Source of the DNA: Desulfuromonadales bacterium
Lineage (GTDB): Bacteria > Desulfobacterota > Desulfuromonadia > Desulfuromonadales > BM103
DNA: 15,121 nt
Assembly: GCA_030614505.1 (NCBI GenBank)
Contig: JAUWTX010000021.1
Span: 1 to 15,121, forward strand
Direction of reading: 5' to 3'
The stretch's first letter is position 1, and the number at the start of each line of letters is the position of its first letter. The position numbers were made by a program, and so were the translations under genes. This document shows positions 6,096 to 13,796 of this stretch, piece by piece. The notes under the pieces were generated by a model. It had not been told where the DNA came from, did not search any database, and saw nothing but the letters and a program-made list of their open reading frames with translations.

Positions 6096-7148
6096 ATGAA
6101 ACAAATTTCCAGACTGCTGTTAACTGCCACTTTCCTTGTGTTGGCACTCGGTTTGGCCCTTCCTCTGGCAGCTTCTGCAGAAATGGTCAAAAAGGTTGAT
6201 AACTTTATTATTTTCATGGACCAGTCCGGTTCAATGGCTTATGCCAAAGCCCCGGCTGGACATCAGAAGTTTGATCAGGCCGTAGATGCCGTTACTCGCC
6301 TCGATAAGGCTGTCCCGGAGCTTGGTTACACCGGTTCGGTTGCTCTTTTTGCACCCTACAAGGCAGTCAGCAGTCCGGTTACGTATAAAACTGGTTCGCT
6401 CGGTCCAGCGGCTGCCGGAGTTACTCCTCCCTTCAACCACATGACGACCATGGGTGATGGCCTTGTTGACATAGGCGCGGTTATCGGCAAGCTTTCCGGA
6501 AAAACGGCCTTGATCCTGTTTACAGACGGTGAGTCTAATGAGGGTGCTGACCCGGTTGCCGAGGCCAAGTCTCTGTACAGCAAGAATGCCTCCAACCTTT
6601 GTATCCACGTGGTTAGTTATGCTGACACCCCAGCGGGTCAAAAGACCATAGACTCGATTCGCGCTCTCTCCAACTGCAGTGTTGCTGCGGATGGCAAATC
6701 TCTTGGCTCTGATGCTGCCGTGGCCAAGTTTGCCAAAGCTGTCCTTTATGACGAAGCACAGCCCGCTCCAGCTCCGAAAGTAGCGCCAGCTCCTGCTCCT
6801 GTTCCAGTTGCCAAGGAAGTGATTACCTTCAACCTGCTATTCGGGTTTGACAAATCGGCCATCACAGATGAAATGGTTCCCGTGCTTGAGCAGGCCAAGA
6901 TGATTCTCCAAGAAGACTCCGGTACCGACTTTGTTGTCTCCGGGCATACTGATTCGACCGGACCTGAAGTTTACAATCAGGGACTCTCCGAGCGACGTGC
7001 CGCCTCGGTGAAAAACTGGCTTGTCAGCAACGGTATTTCTTCCTCGCGGCTGCAAACTACCGGTTATGGTGAGACGCGCTCGAAGTATGATAATGGAACC
7101 AAGGAAGGCCGTAAGCTCAATCGACGTGTGGAGCTTATGTCCAAGTAG
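6096..7148 (+). CDS. secreted von Willebrand A domain protein with C-terminal OmpA peptidoglycan-binding domain
   Basis: 350 residues. A clear Sec signal peptide runs to about residue 28 (hydrophobic core 7-24, cleavage after ASA). A von Willebrand A domain follows (about 34-215) with the metal-site motif DQSGS (42-46), a Thr-containing MTTMGDG segment and FTDGESNEG. Next is a flexible Pro/Ala/Val linker (about 223-241), then an OmpA-like domain (about 243-350) with FGFDKS, SGHTDSTG and the NRRVEL end that binds diaminopimelate in peptidoglycan. The protein should sit in the periplasm or outer membrane, fixed to murein, and offer a metal-dependent protein-binding surface. No beta-barrel or lipobox is visible. 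AAGGAG (6083-6088) lies seven bases before ATG. Own promoter and terminators on both sides indicate a single-gene unit. The ligand and cellular task are unknown. Confidence 0.88.
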   Translation: MKQISRLLLTATFLVLALGLALPLAASAEMVKKVDNFIIFMDQSGSMAYAKAPAGHQKFDQAVDAVTRLDKAVPELGYTGSVALFAPYKAVSSPVTYKTGSLGPAAAGVTPPFNHMTTMGDGLVDIGAVIGKLSGKTALILFTDGESNEGADPVAEAKSLYSKNASNLCIHVVSYADTPAGQKTIDSIRALSNCSVAADGKSLGSDAAVAKFAKAVLYDEAQPAPAPKVAPAPAPVPVAKEVITFNLLFGFDKSAITDEMVPVLEQAKMILQEDSGTDFVVSGHTDSTGPEVYNQGLSERRAASVKNWLVSNGISSSRLQTTGYGETRSKYDNGTKEGRKLNRRVELMSK

Positions 7149-7180
7149 CAGTATTCTTGATTAGTTAATAGTCAGACTAT

Positions 7181-7219
7181 ACCCGGCCAGGTGCTTTCGA
7201 GCATCTGGTCGGGTTTTTT
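7181..7219 (+). terminator. intrinsic terminator after the VWA-OmpA gene
   Basis: A 14-bp stem (7181-7194 with 7201-7214, two G-U pairs) closes a TTTCGA loop and ends in a T run (7214-7219). The two G-U pairs favour the plus strand. Confidence 0.93.
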
Positions 7220-7458
7220 ATGGAATTGAGTTGGTAGTTTGATACAATCAATTGACAGGGTGCAGGTTTGATTTCACTGAGTCATCTGACGTAGAATGTC
7301 ACATAGTGGTCTGAAACGACTTCTTCTTTTCCTGCAACATACGTGTGCCGTAAATGTTTTTACTGTAAAATCGAGAGGTTAATCTTGTGTGGTCACTTTT
7401 TGGTATGATCATTGCTGAACTAATTGATCAAATAAAAGTGCTCCACAGGAGGTTTCTT
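7220..7458 (+). other. intergenic region upstream of the small secreted protein gene
   Basis: This is most of a 310-bp gap without a gene. It contains inverted repeats TTGAT-ACA-ATCAA (7239-7251) and TTTTAC-T-GTAAAA (7358-7370), the second just upstream of an extended -10 promoter element. A TTGACA at 7252-7257 has no matching -10 at the right distance. TTGATCAA lies in the predicted leader (7424-7431). I see no small gene or known RNA on either strand. Confidence 0.4.
7401..7409 (+). promoter_or_regulatory. candidate extended -10 promoter element of the small secreted protein gene
   Basis: TGG followed by TATGAT (7404-7409) fits the TGn extended -10 pattern, with no good -35. It would start transcription about 45 nt before the ATG. 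The 13-bp palindrome at 7358-7370 lies near -50, a usual activator position. Confidence 0.35.
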
Positions 7459-7947
7459 ATGAATATCATGTCCAAAACAGTTCTTGTTGTTGTCGCTATT
7501 TTTATGCTGGGTTCGCCGGTCGCAGCGAGCGAGACAGCTCCGGTCAAGGTCAGCTATATGGACGTTGATCCAGCTGCAGCTCAGGAGCAGGTTCTCAAGA
7601 CCCAGGCCCTGGCACTCAAGCGTCTTGAGTTTGAAGTCTTTGCCAAGTCAAAAGTACAGCAGTTGAATCGCAATAATATTTTTTCTCGTTCTCGGATGGA
7701 AATCATCAAGCAGTCGGATGGTACATACCTGGCTCGATACCACAAAATTGACAATTCCACGATGAGCGTCAAGGTGCGTCGCTCACAATCCGGCTCGATA
7801 CCTTACGTAGGTGTTCTCTCCTACAAGGAGCAGGTGTTTGAATCCACCGCCAATACTCCTGAACAATTAGAGAAGAATTTGTTTGCCGTTGTGCAAATTA
7901 TTCCCAACAGACATATCTTCAGTTACCAGAAAGGTACTTGGAAGTAG
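7459..7947 (+). CDS. small secreted protein of unknown function
   Basis: I do not recognise a family. The protein has 162 residues. The first 24 are a typical Sec signal peptide (MNIMSKTVLVVVAIFMLGS then PVAAS, cleavage near residues 22-24), so it is expected in the periplasm or outside. The mature part starts with an Ala/Gln/Lys-rich helical stretch (about 35-65) and continues with a beta-rich segment (YLARYHKIDNSTMSVKVRRS, YVGVLSYKEQVFES). It has no cysteine, membrane segment or catalytic-looking motif. AGGAGG (7447-7452) six bases before the ATG fixes this start; the frame stays open upstream to 7387, but that part overlaps the promoter. It is a single-gene unit: a terminator precedes it and a large hairpin follows. 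Confidence 0.8.
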   Translation: MNIMSKTVLVVVAIFMLGSPVAASETAPVKVSYMDVDPAAAQEQVLKTQALALKRLEFEVFAKSKVQQLNRNNIFSRSRMEIIKQSDGTYLARYHKIDNSTMSVKVRRSQSGSIPYVGVLSYKEQVFESTANTPEQLEKNLFAVVQIIPNRHIFSYQKGTWK

Positions 7948-7987
7948 CCGACACACTCGTACCAGTTTAGCTGCCAAACAGTCACGC

Positions 7988-8032
7988 AAAACGTCAAATC
8001 CCTGGAGGATATTTCCATGGGTTTGACGTTTT
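7988..8032. terminator. long hairpin between the small secreted protein gene and secA, probable terminator
   Basis: An 18-bp stem with one mismatch (7988-8005 with 8015-8032) closes a nine-base loop. The stem base is AAAACGTCAAA/TTTGACGTTTT, so both strands end in only four T. It may terminate transcription in either direction weakly, or serve as an mRNA-end stabiliser. Confidence 0.6.
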
Positions 8033-8183
8033 GTACTTTATGCCTGCCAGGCTTCTCAGTACCCCCCATTTAACCTTGTGAGTGTTCTCTCTACTGTGCT
8101 AAAATTTGCGATTCTGACCGAACTAAAGGTTTGATATCTTTTCATAATTATCACCGGCAACCTTACCGGCTACGGAGTTACAC

Positions 8184-10874
8184 ATGATTGGAAGGGTTCT
8201 GAAAAAGATTGTTGGCAGCAAGAATGATCGTGAACTGAAGCGACTGCAACAGTTGGTTGAAAAGATCAACGCCCTGGAACCGGAAATTCAGGGGCTGTCC
8301 GATACAGACCTGGTGGCAAAAACAGCTGAATTTCGTGCCCGTCTGCAAGAGGGAGCAACACTCAACGATCTCCTGAATGAAGCCTTTGCCGTAGTACGTG
8401 AGGCTGCGGTGCGTGTCTTGGGGATGCGTCACTTCGATGTTCAGTTGATAGGCGGCATGGTTCTGCATGCAGGCAAAATCGCCGAAATGAAGACCGGTGA
8501 GGGCAAGACCCTTATGTCGACTCTGCCTGTGTACCTCAACGCCCTGGCAGGCAAGGGGACCCACGTTATTACGGTCAATGATTACCTGGCCAAGCGCGAT
8601 GCTGAGTGGATGGGGAAGATTTATAATTTCCTTGGCATGGAAGTTGATTGCGTTGTACACGGGTTGAGTGATGAAGAGCGGAAAGTTGCTTACCGTGCTG
8701 ATATCACTTATGGCACCAATAACGAATTCGGTTTTGACTACCTGCGCGACAACATGAAATTTGCCCTCGAGGATTATGTCCAGCGCGATCTTTGCTATGC
8801 CATTGTTGACGAAGTCGATTCGATCCTGATTGACGAGGCCAGAACTCCCCTGATTATTTCTGGGCCAAGTAATGTCACCAGCGAGCTTTACTCTACCGCT
8901 GAGAAAGTGATTCCCCGCTTGAAAAAAGGCGAAATGATCGAAGATCGTGATGGCACTATTGGCCGGTCAATGCGGAGCTACACCGGTGACTACACCGTGG
9001 ATGAAAAATCAAAATCGGCGACCCTCACCGAAGAGGGCGTCCTGAATCTCGAAAAATTGTTGAATATCGAGAACCTGTACGAGCCCGGCAATATGGCGAT
9101 TCTTCATCATGTCAACCAGGCTTTAAGAGCCCATGCTATTTTTAAACGAGATGTTGATTACGTGGTCAAGGATGGTGAGGTTCTCATCGTTGATGAGTTT
9201 ACCGGGCGGCTTATGCCCGGCAGGCGCTGGGGTGATGGCCAACATCAGGCGATCGAAGCCAAGGAAGGTCTGAAGATTGCAAAAGAGAACCAGACCCTGG
9301 CGACGGTTACTTTCCAGAACTATTTCCGCATGTACGAAAAGCTGGCAGGGATGACAGGTACGGCTGATACCGAGGCCGCAGAATTCAGCGAGATTTACAA
9401 TCTTGATGTGGTTGTCATTCCGACCAACCAGCCGATGATCCGCATTGATCAGGCAGATGTCATCTATAAAACCGAGCAGGAAAAGTTTCGTGCGGTTATT
9501 GAAGACATCGTCAGTTGCCACGAGTCCGGCCAGCCGGCACTGGTTGGTACTATTACCATTGAGAACTCGGAAAGACTGTCAAACCTTCTAAAAAAGCGCG
9601 GTATCTCGCATAACGTCCTGAATGCCAAACAGCATGAGCGGGAAGCCGAAATTGTTGCCCAGGCGGGTCGCAAAGGTTCGATCACCATTGCAACCAACAT
9701 GGCTGGCCGAGGTACCGACATTGTTTTGGGAGGGAATCCCGAAATGATGGCCAAGCGTGAGGTTGCCGGAGTCGATGACCAGGAGCAAGCGTATGCGCAG
9801 GCCCTGGAGAAATACACAGCAATTTGTACGGCAGAGAAACAGGAAGTTCTCGCTGCCGGCGGTCTGTACATACTGGGTACCGAGCGTCATGAATCACGCC
9901 GCATAGATAACCAGCTACGCGGACGTTCAGGGCGCCAGGGCGATCCCGGTGAAAGCCGCTTTTTCATGAGCCTTGAGGACGATCTGTTGCGCATTTTTGG
10001 CTCTCACCGCGTCTCCTATGTGATGGAAAAGCTCAAAGTGCCTGAAAACGAGGCGATTGAGCATGGCATGATCTCAAAGGCGATCGAAGGAGCACAGAAA
10101 AAGGTTGAAGCGCACAACTTTGATATTCGTAAACACCTTATCGACTATGACGATGTCATGAACCGTCAGCGTGAAGTCATCTATGGCCAGCGCAAGGAGG
10201 TCTTGGCGGGAGAGAATGTCCCGGAAACCATTGATACCATTCTCGATGAAATGGTCGAAGATATGGTGGCGAGCTTTTGTCCGGACAAGACACCTCCCAC
10301 CGAATGGAACTGGGAGGGCCTGGCTACGGATTTCTTCGGTCAATTCAATATTGAGGCAGATGTTCCGGAACCTGATAAAGATCTTAAAGCCGCTGAGCTT
10401 GCAGAGCGGCTCAGAACTCAGGTTGCAGCACGTCTGGCAGAGAGGACAGAAATGTTCACTCCGCCGGTTATGGAACATCTGATGAAGGTCCTGCTTCTGC
10501 AAACGATTGATGCCAAATGGAAGGACCACCTGTTGTCGATCGATCATCTCAAAGAGGGGATCGGCATGCGTGCTTACGCGCAACGCGACCCGAAAGCAGA
10601 ATATAAGCGCGAAGCTTTTGCTCTCTTTATGGAGATGATGGGGCGTATCCGTCAGGAAGTAGCACAGAAGCTATTCCTCGTCCAACTGGCTCGTGAGGAA
10701 GAGGTCGCTGAGATGGAAGCAAAACAGCGCCGTGAGCGTCAGGCTCTGGCCCGACAGGGTGGACCGCAGTCTGTGGCTCAGGGACCAGTCAAGCGTGAGC
10801 TTGACAAGGTTGGTCGTAATGATCCCTGTCCTTGTGGTAGCGGCAAGAAATATAAGAGATGTTGCGGGCAGTAA
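8184..10874 (+). CDS. secA: preprotein translocase ATPase subunit SecA
   Basis: Motor ATPase that pushes unfolded preproteins through SecYEG at the inner membrane. At 896 residues it is full length (Escherichia coli has 901). Visible: Walker A MKTGEGKT (102-109), Walker B DEVDSILIDEAR beginning at D209, the preprotein-crosslinking region after it, the second nucleotide-binding fold with TNMAGRGTDIVLGG and LRGRSGRQGDPGESRF, the helical scaffold IDAKWKDHLLSIDHLKEGI, and the C-terminal zinc finger with C882, C884, C893 and C894, which binds SecB and phospholipid. GGAG (8174-8177) lies six bases before ATG. I found no SecM-like arrest peptide upstream. The 150-bp leader region holds no clear promoter, though one is expected after the hairpin at 7988-8032. 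The signal-peptide proteins encoded just upstream are likely substrates. Confidence 0.98.
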   Translation: MIGRVLKKIVGSKNDRELKRLQQLVEKINALEPEIQGLSDTDLVAKTAEFRARLQEGATLNDLLNEAFAVVREAAVRVLGMRHFDVQLIGGMVLHAGKIAEMKTGEGKTLMSTLPVYLNALAGKGTHVITVNDYLAKRDAEWMGKIYNFLGMEVDCVVHGLSDEERKVAYRADITYGTNNEFGFDYLRDNMKFALEDYVQRDLCYAIVDEVDSILIDEARTPLIISGPSNVTSELYSTAEKVIPRLKKGEMIEDRDGTIGRSMRSYTGDYTVDEKSKSATLTEEGVLNLEKLLNIENLYEPGNMAILHHVNQALRAHAIFKRDVDYVVKDGEVLIVDEFTGRLMPGRRWGDGQHQAIEAKEGLKIAKENQTLATVTFQNYFRMYEKLAGMTGTADTEAAEFSEIYNLDVVVIPTNQPMIRIDQADVIYKTEQEKFRAVIEDIVSCHESGQPALVGTITIENSERLSNLLKKRGISHNVLNAKQHEREAEIVAQAGRKGSITIATNMAGRGTDIVLGGNPEMMAKREVAGVDDQEQAYAQALEKYTAICTAEKQEVLAAGGLYILGTERHESRRIDNQLRGRSGRQGDPGESRFFMSLEDDLLRIFGSHRVSYVMEKLKVPENEAIEHGMISKAIEGAQKKVEAHNFDIRKHLIDYDDVMNRQREVIYGQRKEVLAGENVPETIDTILDEMVEDMVASFCPDKTPPTEWNWEGLATDFFGQFNIEADVPEPDKDLKAAELAERLRTQVAARLAERTEMFTPPVMEHLMKVLLLQTIDAKWKDHLLSIDHLKEGIGMRAYAQRDPKAEYKREAFALFMEMMGRIRQEVAQKLFLVQLAREEEVAEMEAKQRRERQALARQGGPQSVAQGPVKRELDKVGRNDPCPCGSGKKYKRCCGQ

Positions 10875-10903
10875 GCCTGTACTGAGCAATCGGGAGAGAT
10901 TGC

Positions 10904-11248
10904 ATGTCCAACGGTCCTGATGAGCCGATCTGTTTCAGACTGCTGCTTCTGGAAGCGAAACCAGAGAGCCTTGCCGTGGCTCGGAATAGCTGGCCGGAGG
11001 CAGAGATTCTTGCGAGGTCTCTTGATCAGGTGCAAGGTGTAACGGACCAGATTTCCCGAGAAAAGGTTCAGATGATCATCTGTGACCTGACGGGTGATGA
11101 TTGCCCGGGCCTCAATGTTTTAAAGCAGATTCGTCGAGTCCATCCCCAATTGCCACTTGTTGCGGTCCTGCCTGAACAGACCTTTACCATGACCCTGTCG
11201 GCGTTTCGCAATGGGGCCAATGATGTTCTGGTCCATCCTCTTGACTAA
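10904..11248 (+). CDS. response-regulator receiver domain, truncated in helix 5 by in-frame TAA
   Basis: 114 residues that fit a CheY-like receiver up to strand 5. The likely phospho-acceptor is D61 (IICDLTGDDCPGL). Key partners are altered: the acidic pair of strand 1 is reduced to E17 (LLLEAKPES), the Thr/Ser of strand 4 is replaced (VAVLPEQ), and the strand 5 Lys is His 111 (GANDVLVHPLD), so normal phosphorylation chemistry is doubtful. The stop TAA (11246-11248) falls where receivers continue into helix 5, and the same frame resumes at once with DVLLNTRNRVL, which looks like that missing helix. It is therefore best read as the front part of one gene with the downstream kinase. GGGAG (10892-10896) lies seven bases before ATG; secA ends 29 bp upstream. 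Alternatives: a real restart-coupled pair, or a sequencing error. Confidence 0.75.
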   Translation: MSNGPDEPICFRLLLLEAKPESLAVARNSWPEAEILARSLDQVQGVTDQISREKVQMIICDLTGDDCPGLNVLKQIRRVHPQLPLVAVLPEQTFTMTLSAFRNGANDVLVHPLD

Positions 11249-11251
11249 GAT

Positions 11252-12604
11252 GTGCTTCTAAATACCCGTAATCGTGTGTTAAGTCGAGAGAAGATTGATA
11301 CTCAACTTGCACGTACCCAACAAGCAGCCAAACGTTCCCTGGATGACCTGATTCTTCTCAAGGCGGTCGGTGAGACCACGCGGAGCGCTGAAGACCTGCA
11401 AAAACTTCTCGATCGTATCGTCGATTTGATTCAATCTGCCCTTGATGTAGATATTGCCTCCCTGATGCTTGTCGATGACGAGCATGTTTTGAAGGTTCAT
11501 GCTGCGCGCGGATTGCCAGATGACGTACAGCTGAAGGCCACTATCGCACCTGGTGAAGGAGTCTCCAGTTATGTCATGGAGCACGGGGAACCGGTGTTGA
11601 TTGATGATTTGTCGACCGATGGGCGCTTTCCTCCACGAGGCGGTGTTGCCCGCTATCGAACCGGTTCACTCCTTTCGGTCCCGATTCGTTATCAACATCG
11701 CATTCTGGGTGTGCTGAACGTCAATAACAAGCGAAACGGTGAAGCCTTTACCGGCGTTGATCAGGAACTGTTGATGATGATTGCTCATCAGACTGCTCTG
11801 GCCATTGAGAATATGAAACTGGTTGGTCGTTTGCAAGAAAAGAACCTGGAAGTTGAGCGTGCCCATGATGACTTGCTGAAGCTGCATCAGGATCGGACCC
11901 GTTTTGTCTGTAATCTGTCCCATGAGTTAAAAACGCCGCTGACCTCTGTTCTTGGGTTTTCCGACCTGTTGCTAAACTTTTTCGACCAGATAGAGGCGCC
12001 CAAACAACGTGAATATATTGCCGGGATCTATACAGAGGGCAAGCATCTTGAGCATCTTCTGACAGGAATGCTACGACTCTTCTCAATTGATTCCGGCACT
12101 GAAAACTGGCGTTGGCAGAGTCTGTCTCTCCATGAATGTTTAACGCAGGTGTTACGCGAACATGAAATTGAAATAGTGGAAATGGACCTGGAGCTTCAGG
12201 TCGTTCTTGCCGAAGACCTTGTGCCGATCTGGGGGGATCAGGACAAACTGGAATTGCTGCTGGGTACCCTGGTTGATAATGCCATCAAGTTCAACAGGCA
12301 GGGAGGTCGTCTGTCGATCAGTGCCAATAACCTGAATTTGCATGGTCAGCCTGTTGTTTATCTGCAGATTGTCAACCAGGGGCAATCGGTGCCAAGGGAA
12401 AACGCTGAAGATATTTTCCAGGGATATTCTCAACTTGGGGGCCTGGATGCGGGCAAACCCTGTGGCGTCGGCATTGGTCTGGCGACCTGCCGGGCAATTC
12501 TTCGCCAGATGCAGGGTGAGATTTTCCTTGAACCTGTAGATGAAGAAGGGACGTCGATCGGCCTCCTTCTGCCAACCAGAGATACGGAGTTAACTAATGG
12601 CTGA
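11252..12604 (+). CDS. GAF-domain sensor histidine kinase, in frame with the preceding receiver
   Basis: 450 residues from a possible GTG restart three bases after the TAA; no Shine-Dalgarno sequence precedes it. Residues 1-30 complete the receiver and form a linker helix. A GAF domain follows (about 45-190; SVPIRYQHRILGVLNVNN, then HQTALAIENMKL). A short coiled coil (about 190-215) leads into a HisKA domain with phospho-acceptor H224 in NLSHELKTPL, then the HATPase domain with N343 in LVDNAIKF and G-box GVGIGL (405-410). The usual DxGxG motif is altered to NQGQSV with N375 at the normally essential Asp, so ATP binding may be impaired. No membrane segment is present: a soluble sensor, likely taking a small ligand through GAF. 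It overlaps argJ by eight bases. The reading frame of 450 codons is otherwise intact, which argues against old decay. Confidence 0.82.
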   Translation: MLLNTRNRVLSREKIDTQLARTQQAAKRSLDDLILLKAVGETTRSAEDLQKLLDRIVDLIQSALDVDIASLMLVDDEHVLKVHAARGLPDDVQLKATIAPGEGVSSYVMEHGEPVLIDDLSTDGRFPPRGGVARYRTGSLLSVPIRYQHRILGVLNVNNKRNGEAFTGVDQELLMMIAHQTALAIENMKLVGRLQEKNLEVERAHDDLLKLHQDRTRFVCNLSHELKTPLTSVLGFSDLLLNFFDQIEAPKQREYIAGIYTEGKHLEHLLTGMLRLFSIDSGTENWRWQSLSLHECLTQVLREHEIEIVEMDLELQVVLAEDLVPIWGDQDKLELLLGTLVDNAIKFNRQGGRLSISANNLNLHGQPVVYLQIVNQGQSVPRENAEDIFQGYSQLGGLDAGKPCGVGIGLATCRAILRQMQGEIFLEPVDEEGTSIGLLLPTRDTELTNG

Positions 12605-13796
12605 GTCAGTTTTTGCTATACCGAAAGGATTTAAAGCCGCAGCATGCAGTTCAGGGATCAAGAAATCCGGAAAACTTGACCTGGCTCTGATTTGTGCTGA
12701 CAAGCCGGTAGATTGTGCCGGAGTTTTTACCACAAATAAAGTTGTTGCGGCACCGGTCAAGATTACCGAGTCCCGGGTGCGCCAGGGCCTCTGCCAGGCG
12801 ATTCTGGTTAACAGTGGCAATGCCAATGCCTGTACCGGTGAGCCGGGCCTTCAGGACGCACGTCGCTGTGGTGATCTGGTTGCGGAATGTCTTGATATGG
12901 CTCCGCAGTTAGTTGCCGTTTCTTCAACCGGTGTGATCGGTGTCCCTCTGCCGATGCTTTGTTTTGAGGAACACGTGCCCAACCTCTGCAGGATGTTGAG
13001 TCATGATCAGTTTGACGGAGTGGCCAGAGCCATGATGACAACTGACGCCTTCCCGAAAATGAGCGGTCGGTCCATCAGCCTTGGCGGCCAGGAAGTCCGT
13101 CTTCTGGGCCTGGCCAAAGGGGCCGGGATGATTCATCCCGATATGGCGACCATGCTGGCATTTGTGGTCACCGATGTGGTGCTGGCAGACGGTCTGCTGG
13201 AGAAATCTTTGAGCCAGGCAGTGAATGGTTCTTTTAACCGGATTACCGTCGACCGCGATACCTCGACGAATGACACGGTCCTGCTGCTTGCCAGTGGTGA
13301 AGCTGACAATCAGGAGATTGTTGAGGAGTCTTCTGAACTGGATCAGTTCAATGGTGCATTGAGTGAAATTATGCTGGAGCTGGCAAAAATGATTGTCCGT
13401 GACGGTGAAGGCGCAACAAAACTGGTGTGTATACAAGTCAAGGGTGCGGCGAATGATGATGATGCCCTTGCTGCCGCACGCAGTGTCGCTACCTCGCAAC
13501 TGGTCAAAACGGCGTTCTTTGGGGAGGATGCCAACTGGGGGAGGATTATCGCTGCGGTTGGTTATTCTGGGGCCGAGATGGACCCTGACCAGGTGAGCCT
13601 GCTGTTTGACGATGTTGCCATGGTTGCCAAGGGGCTCGGCCTTGGTTCTGAGCATGAAGCCAGGGCTAGTGAAATATTGAAGCAGGCAGAGTTCACAGTG
13701 ACGATCGATCTCGCTTTGGGTGAAGGTAGTGCTTATTACTATACGTCTGATCTTTCGTATGAATATGTGAAAATCAATGCAGATTATCGTACCTGA
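12597..13796 (+). CDS. argJ: glutamate N-acetyltransferase / amino-acid acetyltransferase ArgJ
   Basis: Transfers acetyl from N-acetylornithine to glutamate, recycling acetyl in arginine synthesis; some family members also use acetyl-CoA. It is 399 residues, the normal length. The precursor cuts itself between Ala and Thr in the motif KGAGMIHPDMATML; the new N-terminal nucleophile is T185. Other family blocks: LVNSGNANACTG, SSTGVIGVPLPM (oxyanion region), DRDTSTNDTVLLLASG, VRDGEGATKLV and the GEDANWGRI block. Whether it is mono- or bifunctional cannot be decided by eye, and the ArgA-like GNAT gene in this window would make a monofunctional enzyme workable. GGAG (12586-12589) lies seven bases before ATG. 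The start overlaps the kinase stop by 8 nt, indicating coupled translation. Confidence 0.97.
   Translation: MAESVFAIPKGFKAAACSSGIKKSGKLDLALICADKPVDCAGVFTTNKVVAAPVKITESRVRQGLCQAILVNSGNANACTGEPGLQDARRCGDLVAECLDMAPQLVAVSSTGVIGVPLPMLCFEEHVPNLCRMLSHDQFDGVARAMMTTDAFPKMSGRSISLGGQEVRLLGLAKGAGMIHPDMATMLAFVVTDVVLADGLLEKSLSQAVNGSFNRITVDRDTSTNDTVLLLASGEADNQEIVEESSELDQFNGALSEIMLELAKMIVRDGEGATKLVCIQVKGAANDDDALAAARSVATSQLVKTAFFGEDANWGRIIAAVGYSGAEMDPDQVSLLFDDVAMVAKGLGLGSEHEARASEILKQAEFTVTIDLALGEGSAYYYTSDLSYEYVKINADYRT

Noticed and set aside
7387..7458. 24-codon upstream extension of the small secreted protein
   Set aside because: The extension would destroy the signal peptide placement, overlaps the -10 element and lacks a ribosome site, while AGGAGG directs the ATG at 7459.
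8034..8183. SecM-like arrest peptide upstream of secA
   Set aside because: No open frame with a signal peptide and arrest motif fits in the leader.
10904..12604. Recoded stop (selenocysteine or pyrrolysine) in the kinase gene
   Set aside because: The codon is TAA, which is not used for either, and no insertion element is evident.
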